Source of the DNA: Stenotrophomonas maltophilia
Lineage (GTDB): Bacteria; Pseudomonadota; Gammaproteobacteria; Xanthomonadales; Xanthomonadaceae
Direction of reading: 5' to 3'
DNA: 27,512 nt
Assembly: GCA_002386405.1 (NCBI GenBank)
Contig: DGIP01000043.1
Span: forward strand, 1 to 27,512
Shown piece after piece: positions 23,111-27,512 of the stretch. Below the pieces are notes generated by a model, which saw nothing but the letters and a program-made list of their open reading frames with translations, was not told where the DNA came from and did not search any database. Made by a program: the position numbers and the translations under genes. Every line of letters starts with the position of its first letter. The first letter of the stretch is position 1.

Positions 23111-24379
23111 ATGATCCGCGACACTTCCGCACAGGACCAGACCCTCTCCACCCCGGGCACGGCCGCGCCGTGGAAGCGCTGGCTGTGGCCGGGCATCGCC
23201 GCGCTGGTGGTGCTGCTGGCCATCGTCTTCGCCGCCCGCGCCTGGCTCGGCGCCAGCCGCTCCTTCGACAGCGCGCGGGTGCGCATCGCCGAGGTCAAGC
23301 AGGGCGACCTGGTCCGCGACCTGGCCGCCGATGGCCGGGTGATCGCCGCCAACAGCCCGATCCTGTACGCGATCTCGGCCGGCACGGTGGACCTGAAGGT
23401 GGTGGCCGGCGACGTGGTCAAAAAGGGCCAGGAACTGGCGGTGATCGACAGCCCCGAGCTGCGCAGCAAGCTGGCCCAGGAGCGCACCACCCTGGCCGGG
23501 CTGGAAGCCGAAGCCAGCCGCGCCGTGCTCGATGCCACCCTGGCCCGGGCCAAGGCCAGCAAGGAAACCGACCAGGCCAGCATCGAACGCCAGGCCGCCG
23601 AGCGCGACCTGCAGCGCTACCAGCGCGGCTATGACGGCGGCGCGGTGCCGCAGATCGACCTGGCCAAGGCCAACGACAGCCTGAAGAAGGCCGACATCTC
23701 GCTGGCCAACGCCCAGACCGACGCCCGCCTGCAGGGCCAGGGTGCCGACCTGGACGCCCGCAACAAGCGCCTGCTGGCCGACCGCCAGCGCGCGGTGGTG
23801 GAGGAAGTGCAGCGCCAGGTGGACGCACTGACCCTGCGCGCGCCGTTCGATGGCCAGGTGGGCCAGGTGCAGGCCACCCAGCACACCCAGGTGGCGGCCA
23901 ACGCCCCGATCCTGGGCGTGGTCGACCTGTCGCGCTTCGAAATCGAGATCAAGGTGCCGGAAAGCTTCGCCCGCGACCTGTCGATCGGCATTCCGGCCCA
24001 GCTCACCAGCGGCAACGGCCAGCCGTTCCCGGGCGAGATCAGCGCGGTGTCGCCCGAAGTGGTGGCCGGCGAAGTGAATGCCCGCATCCGCTTTACCGAC
24101 AAGCAGCCGCAGGGCCTGCGCCAGAGCCAGCGCATGCAGTCGCGCATCGTGCTCGATACCCGCCGCAACGTCATCAAGGTCGAGCGTGGCCCGTTCGTGG
24201 AACAGGGCAACGGCCAGGCCTACGTCATGGATGGCGATACCGCGATCCGCCGTCCGGTGCAGCTGGGTGTCAGCAGCCTGGGCGAAGTGGAAATCCTGTC
24301 CGGCCTGCGCCCCGGCGACCGCGTGGTCGTCTCCGGCGCCGAACTGTTCGGCGATGCCGAATCCGTCTCCATCAACTGA
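23111..24379 (+). CDS. ABC efflux periplasmic adaptor (HlyD/MacA-like)
   Basis: A 422-residue membrane-fusion protein. It has a short cytoplasmic N-terminus, one membrane anchor (about 26-46, WPGIAALVVLLAIVFAARAWL), and a lipoyl-like domain split around a long coiled coil (about 125-260, rich in Ala/Lys/Glu/Gln, from KLAQERTTLAGLEAEAS to RQVDALTLRAPFDGQVG). Beta-barrel and membrane-proximal parts (VPESFARDLSIGIPAQL, VQLGVSSLGEVEILSGLRPGDRVVVSG) follow. It would link the inner-membrane ABC complex encoded downstream to an outer-membrane channel not encoded here. The ATG at 23111 follows the predicted sigma-54 start point; reading from 22976 would include the promoter and is rejected. Only a weak ribosome site (CGAG) is seen. 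Confidence 0.92.
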   Translation: MIRDTSAQDQTLSTPGTAAPWKRWLWPGIAALVVLLAIVFAARAWLGASRSFDSARVRIAEVKQGDLVRDLAADGRVIAANSPILYAISAGTVDLKVVAGDVVKKGQELAVIDSPELRSKLAQERTTLAGLEAEASRAVLDATLARAKASKETDQASIERQAAERDLQRYQRGYDGGAVPQIDLAKANDSLKKADISLANAQTDARLQGQGADLDARNKRLLADRQRAVVEEVQRQVDALTLRAPFDGQVGQVQATQHTQVAANAPILGVVDLSRFEIEIKVPESFARDLSIGIPAQLTSGNGQPFPGEISAVSPEVVAGEVNARIRFTDKQPQGLRQSQRMQSRIVLDTRRNVIKVERGPFVEQGNGQAYVMDGDTAIRRPVQLGVSSLGEVEILSGLRPGDRVVVSGAELFGDAESVSIN

Positions 24380-24411
24380 TCACCCTCACCTCTCCAACCA
24401 AGGAAACAGCC

Positions 24412-25131
24412 ATGCTCGAGATGCGCTCGGTCGCCAAAGTATTCCGCACCGAACAGGTGGAAACCCATGCCCTGCGTTCGCTGGACCTGCACGTGCGCGA
24501 GGGTGAGTTCGTTGCAGTGACCGGCCCGTCCGGTTCGGGCAAGACCACCTTCCTCAATATCGCCGGCCTGCTGGAGACCTTCACCAGCGGCACCTACATG
24601 CTCGATGGGCAGGACGTGAGCAAGCTGGGCGACGACGCCCGCAGCCGCCTGCGCAACCAGAAGATCGGTTTCATCTTCCAGGGCTTCAACCTGATCTCCG
24701 ACCTCAACCTGTTCGACAACGTCGATGTGCCGCTGCGTTACCGCGGCATGCCGGCCAGCGAACGCAAGCAGCGCATCGAACGTGCGCTGGGCCAGGTGGG
24801 CCTGGGCTCGCGCATGAAGCACTACCCCTCCGAACTGTCCGGCGGCCAGCAGCAGCGCGCCGCCATCGCCCGCGCCCTGGCCGGCAGCCCGCGCCTGCTG
24901 CTGGCCGACGAACCGACCGGCAACCTGGACAGCCAGATGGCCCGTGGGGTGATGGAACTGCTGGAAGAGATCAACGCCGCCGGCACCACCATCGTCATGG
25001 TCACCCACGACCCGGAACTGGCCGCACGTGCCCAGCGCAACGTGCACATCGTCGATGGCCAGGCCACCGACCTGGTGCGCGAACCGGTGCTGGCCACCCC
25101 GCGCGTTGCCGTCGCCACGCTCAACGACTGA
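24412..25131 (+). CDS. ABC transporter ATP-binding protein (MacB/LolD type)
   Basis: A 239-residue cytoplasmic ATPase. Motifs are complete: Walker A GPSGSGKT (38-45), Q-loop Gln90, signature ELSGGQQQR (141-149), Walker B LLLADEP (162-168) and the H-loop THDPE. The sequence belongs to the type VII exporter branch (LolD, FtsE, MacB), which moves periplasmic substrates by mechanotransmission rather than through a membrane channel. The ATG at 24412 follows AAGGAAACAGCC. It stands 32 bases after the adaptor gene and 11 bases before the first permease gene. Substrates of this four-gene type are not known from the sequence; antibiotics, peptides and lipoproteins are the usual guesses. Confidence 0.94.
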   Translation: MLEMRSVAKVFRTEQVETHALRSLDLHVREGEFVAVTGPSGSGKTTFLNIAGLLETFTSGTYMLDGQDVSKLGDDARSRLRNQKIGFIFQGFNLISDLNLFDNVDVPLRYRGMPASERKQRIERALGQVGLGSRMKHYPSELSGGQQQRAAIARALAGSPRLLLADEPTGNLDSQMARGVMELLEEINAAGTTIVMVTHDPELAARAQRNVHIVDGQATDLVREPVLATPRVAVATLND

Positions 25132-25142
25132 GGCCCGCCACC

Positions 25143-26444
25143 ATGCTCGCCTACTACTTCCGACTGGCCCTGCGCAGCTTCCGGCGCAACAAGGTGCTGA
25201 CCGCGCTGATGGTGATCGCCATCGCGCTGGGCATCGGTGCCTCCATGACCACCCTGACCGTGTTCCATGTGCTGTCGGGCGATCCGATTCCGCAGAAGAG
25301 CGACCGCCTGTTCAACGTGCAGGTCGATCCGCGCCCGATGATCGGCTACCAGCCCAGCGAGGAACCCGAAGAACAGGTCACCCGCTTCGACGGCGAAACC
25401 CTGCTGCGCGAGAAGAAGGCCAAGCACCAGGTGCTGATGACCGGCGGCGGGGTCACGATCGAGCCGGACAACAGCACGCTGCGCCCGTTCGACACCGACG
25501 CGCGCTACACCTCCACCGATTTCTTCACCATGTTCGATGCGCCGTTCAAGTACGGGCAAGGCTGGAAGGCCGAGCAGGACGAAGGCCGTGGCCGCGTGGC
25601 GGTGATTTCCAAGGCGCTGAACGAGAAACTGTTCAACGGCCAGAACAGCGTGGGCAAGCCGCTGCGCATGGATGGGCACACCTTCAACATCGTGGGCGTG
25701 CTGGACGAATGGAACCCCAACCCGCACTTCTACGACCTGGAAACCGGCCGCTACGGCGACAGCGAAGACATCTTCGTGCCGGTGTTCACCGCCCTGGACC
25801 TGAAGTTCGGCCGCAACGGCAACATGAACTGCTGGGACAACGCCAACGGCGAGGAAACCGCGCTCAACGCACCGTGCGTGTGGATGCAGTACTGGGTGGA
25901 ACTGGCCTCGCCGGCCGATGCCGCCGACTACCGCGCGTACCTGGAAAACTACTCGGCGCAGCAGAAGGCCGCCGGTCGCTTCCAGCGCCCGTCCAACGTC
26001 CGCCTGCGCAACGTGATGGAGTGGCTGGACTTCAAGCAGGTGGTGCCCAGCGACGTGCGCCTGCAGCTGTGGCTGGCACTGGGTTTCCTGGCGGTGTGCT
26101 TGATCAACACGGTGGGCCTGCTGCTGGCCAAGTTCCTGCGCCGCAGCGGCGAAATCGGCGTGCGCCGTGCTCTGGGCGCGAGCCGCGGGCAGATCTTCCT
26201 GCAGTCGCTGGTTGAAGCCGGCACCGTCGGCCTGGCCGGTGGCGTTCTTGGCCTTGGCCTGGCCCTGCTGGGGCTGTACGCGGTGCGCCAGCAGCCGGTG
26301 GACTACGCCAAGCTGGCCACGCTGGACGGCAAGATGCTGCTGCTCACCTTCGGCCTGACCCTGGCCGCCAGCCTGTTGGCCGGTTTCCTGCCGGCGCTGC
26401 GCGCCATGCAGGTCACCCCCGCCATCCAACTCAAATCGCAGTAA
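25143..26444 (+). CDS. ABC transporter permease (MacB/FtsX fold), first subunit
   Basis: A 433-residue inner-membrane permease. One helix lies near the N-terminus (about 18-40, KVLTALMVIAIALGIGASM), then a large periplasmic MacB_PCD domain (about 45-300), then three C-terminal helices (WLALGFLAVCLINTVGLLLA; VGLAGGVLGLGLALLGLYAV; LLLTFGLTLAASLLAGFLP). The FtsX-type cytoplasmic motif EIGVRRALGASRGQIF is present. The periplasmic part has two Cys, in MNCWDN and NAPCVW, that may pair. The ATPase is encoded separately, unlike in MacB. The ATG at 25143 lies 11 bases after the ATPase stop with only a weak ribosome site (GAGG), consistent with coupled translation. Confidence 0.92.
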   Translation: MLAYYFRLALRSFRRNKVLTALMVIAIALGIGASMTTLTVFHVLSGDPIPQKSDRLFNVQVDPRPMIGYQPSEEPEEQVTRFDGETLLREKKAKHQVLMTGGGVTIEPDNSTLRPFDTDARYTSTDFFTMFDAPFKYGQGWKAEQDEGRGRVAVISKALNEKLFNGQNSVGKPLRMDGHTFNIVGVLDEWNPNPHFYDLETGRYGDSEDIFVPVFTALDLKFGRNGNMNCWDNANGEETALNAPCVWMQYWVELASPADAADYRAYLENYSAQQKAAGRFQRPSNVRLRNVMEWLDFKQVVPSDVRLQLWLALGFLAVCLINTVGLLLAKFLRRSGEIGVRRALGASRGQIFLQSLVEAGTVGLAGGVLGLGLALLGLYAVRQQPVDYAKLATLDGKMLLLTFGLTLAASLLAGFLPALRAMQVTPAIQLKSQ

Positions 26445-26460
26445 GGATCCGGAGCACATC

Positions 26461-27512
26461 ATGGATATCCGACCCATCCTGAGCACGCTGCGCCGGCACA
26501 AGACCGCCGCCGCCCTCATCGTGCTGGAGATCGCGCTCACCTGCGCCATCGTCTGCAACGCGCTGTTCCTGATCGGCCAGCGCCTGGAAAAGATCAACCA
26601 GCCCAGCGGCATTGCCGAACAGGAGCTGCTGGAAGTGCGGCTGGGCGGCATCGGCAAGCAGGTCAATGCCACCGCGCGTACCCGTGAGGACCTGGCCGCG
26701 CTGCGCTCCATCCCCGGGGTGAAGAACGCAGTGGCGATCAACCAGCTGCCGTTCCGGCGCAACTCCTGGAACACCAGCCTGTCGCTGATCCCCGACCAGG
26801 AACGCCCCAACTTCAACGCCGCGCAGTACTTCTCCATGGAAGGTACGCTGGATACCATGGGCCTGCAGCTGGTGGCCGGCCGCGACTTCGAGGGCGACGA
26901 ATTCGCCAACCTGGAAGACGTGGAGAAGGACGCCACCATCGAGCAACGCGGCTCGGCGGTGATCCTGAGCAGCAAGGCCGCCACCAAGCTGTTCCCGGAT
27001 GGCCAGGCCATCGGCAAGACGATCTACAGCGGGCGCATGCCGCTGCGCATCGTCGGCGTGGTGAAGGAACTGGCGCGCCCGGTGACGGTGGAGTCCGACA
27101 CCGGCTATTCGATGATCCTGCCGGTGCGGGTCAACTACGATATGGGCACGTACCTGATCCGGGTGACCGACGCGGCGCGCCGCCAGGAAGTGCTCACCGC
27201 CGCCGTGGCCGCGCTGGAGAAGGTGGACAGCAGCCGCATGGTGCGCGCCAAGCTCACCTACGAAGAACAGCGCACCAAGTACTTCCAGAACGACCGCGCG
27301 ATGGTCGGCCTGCTGATCACGGTGTGCGTGGCGCTGCTGGTGGTCACCGCGCTGGGCATCGTGGGCCTGGCCAGCTTCTGGGTGCAGCAGCGTACCAAGC
27401 AGATCGGCATCCGACGTGCGCTGGGCGCCACCCGCGGCCAGATCCTGCGCTACTTCCAGACCGAGAACTTCCTGCTGGCTACGGTGGGTATCGTGCTGGG
27501 CATGCTGCTGGC
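26461..27512 (+). CDS. ABC transporter permease (MacB/FtsX fold), second subunit, partial
   Basis: Cut by the window end after about 350 codons. It begins MDIRPILSTLRRHKTAAALI with one helix (about 16-38), then a periplasmic domain (about 40-275), then a second helix (AMVGLLITVCVALLVVTALGIVGLA), the FtsX motif QIGIRRALGATRGQILRYF and the beginning of a further helix. It is homologous in layout to the preceding permease but clearly diverged, so the transporter is probably a heterodimer with two different permeases. The ATG at 26461 is 16 bases after the first permease stop and has AAGGA and CGGAG just upstream. The rest of the operon lies beyond the window. Confidence 0.92.
   Translation, partial: MDIRPILSTLRRHKTAAALIVLEIALTCAIVCNALFLIGQRLEKINQPSGIAEQELLEVRLGGIGKQVNATARTREDLAALRSIPGVKNAVAINQLPFRRNSWNTSLSLIPDQERPNFNAAQYFSMEGTLDTMGLQLVAGRDFEGDEFANLEDVEKDATIEQRGSAVILSSKAATKLFPDGQAIGKTIYSGRMPLRIVGVVKELARPVTVESDTGYSMILPVRVNYDMGTYLIRVTDAARRQEVLTAAVAALEKVDSSRMVRAKLTYEEQRTKYFQNDRAMVGLLITVCVALLVVTALGIVGLASFWVQQRTKQIGIRRALGATRGQILRYFQTENFLLATVGIVLGMLL

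Noticed and set aside
1..27512. CRISPR array, tRNA, rRNA, integrase or insertion sequence
   Set aside because: The repeats are scattered single or paired hairpins, not regularly spaced; no cloverleaf, transposase or integrase motifs were recognised on either strand, although tRNA detection by eye is imperfect.

Overview
The window looks like chromosomal DNA from Stenotrophomonas or a close Xanthomonadaceae relative. Three things point that way: high GC throughout, gene content typical of the family, and at least eight short hairpins ending in GTAG or its complement CTAC. The hairpins match my recollection of the SMAG class of REP elements in S. maltophilia. No database was searched, so the assignment is by recognition.

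Left part (1-8.5 kb): the tail of an aminotransferase gene; a secreted prolyl oligopeptidase with a small membrane protein gene upstream; a divergent lipocalin lipoprotein; a minus-strand metN-metI methionine importer without metQ beside it; an EamA exporter; yajQ (cyclic-di-GMP-binding family); and a DUF1415 gene overlapping a short-chain dehydrogenase gene.

Middle (8.5-17.4 kb): an oligopeptidase A-type M3 peptidase, a Cds1-like PLP enzyme, glyoxalase I and a second VOC protein. Then a two-gene DNA-repair-like operon: a radical SAM protein with an HhH motif, overlapping by ATGA a DUF4130-UdgX fusion that carries the KKRIH crosslinking loop. Directly downstream is an islet of lower GC with two genes that also overlap by ATGA. 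One encodes a 70-residue protein, the other a 232-residue protein with ADP-ribosyltransferase (PARP-like) motifs. I read it as a candidate toxin-antitoxin module and the least described system here. A CBS-pair gene converges on it.

Right part (17.5-27.5 kb): a small lipoprotein; a ZnuD-like TonB-dependent receptor with a Zur-like palindrome upstream and a small membrane protein downstream; glmS with a good terminator; and an ABC export operon (adaptor, ATPase, two MacB/FtsX permeases, the last cut by the window end). That operon is preceded by a well-formed sigma-54 (-24/-12) promoter and a cluster of TGTCCG palindromes that could bind an NtrC-type activator.

No tRNA, rRNA, CRISPR array, transposase or phage gene was seen. 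No gene-free stretch exceeds 300 bases.
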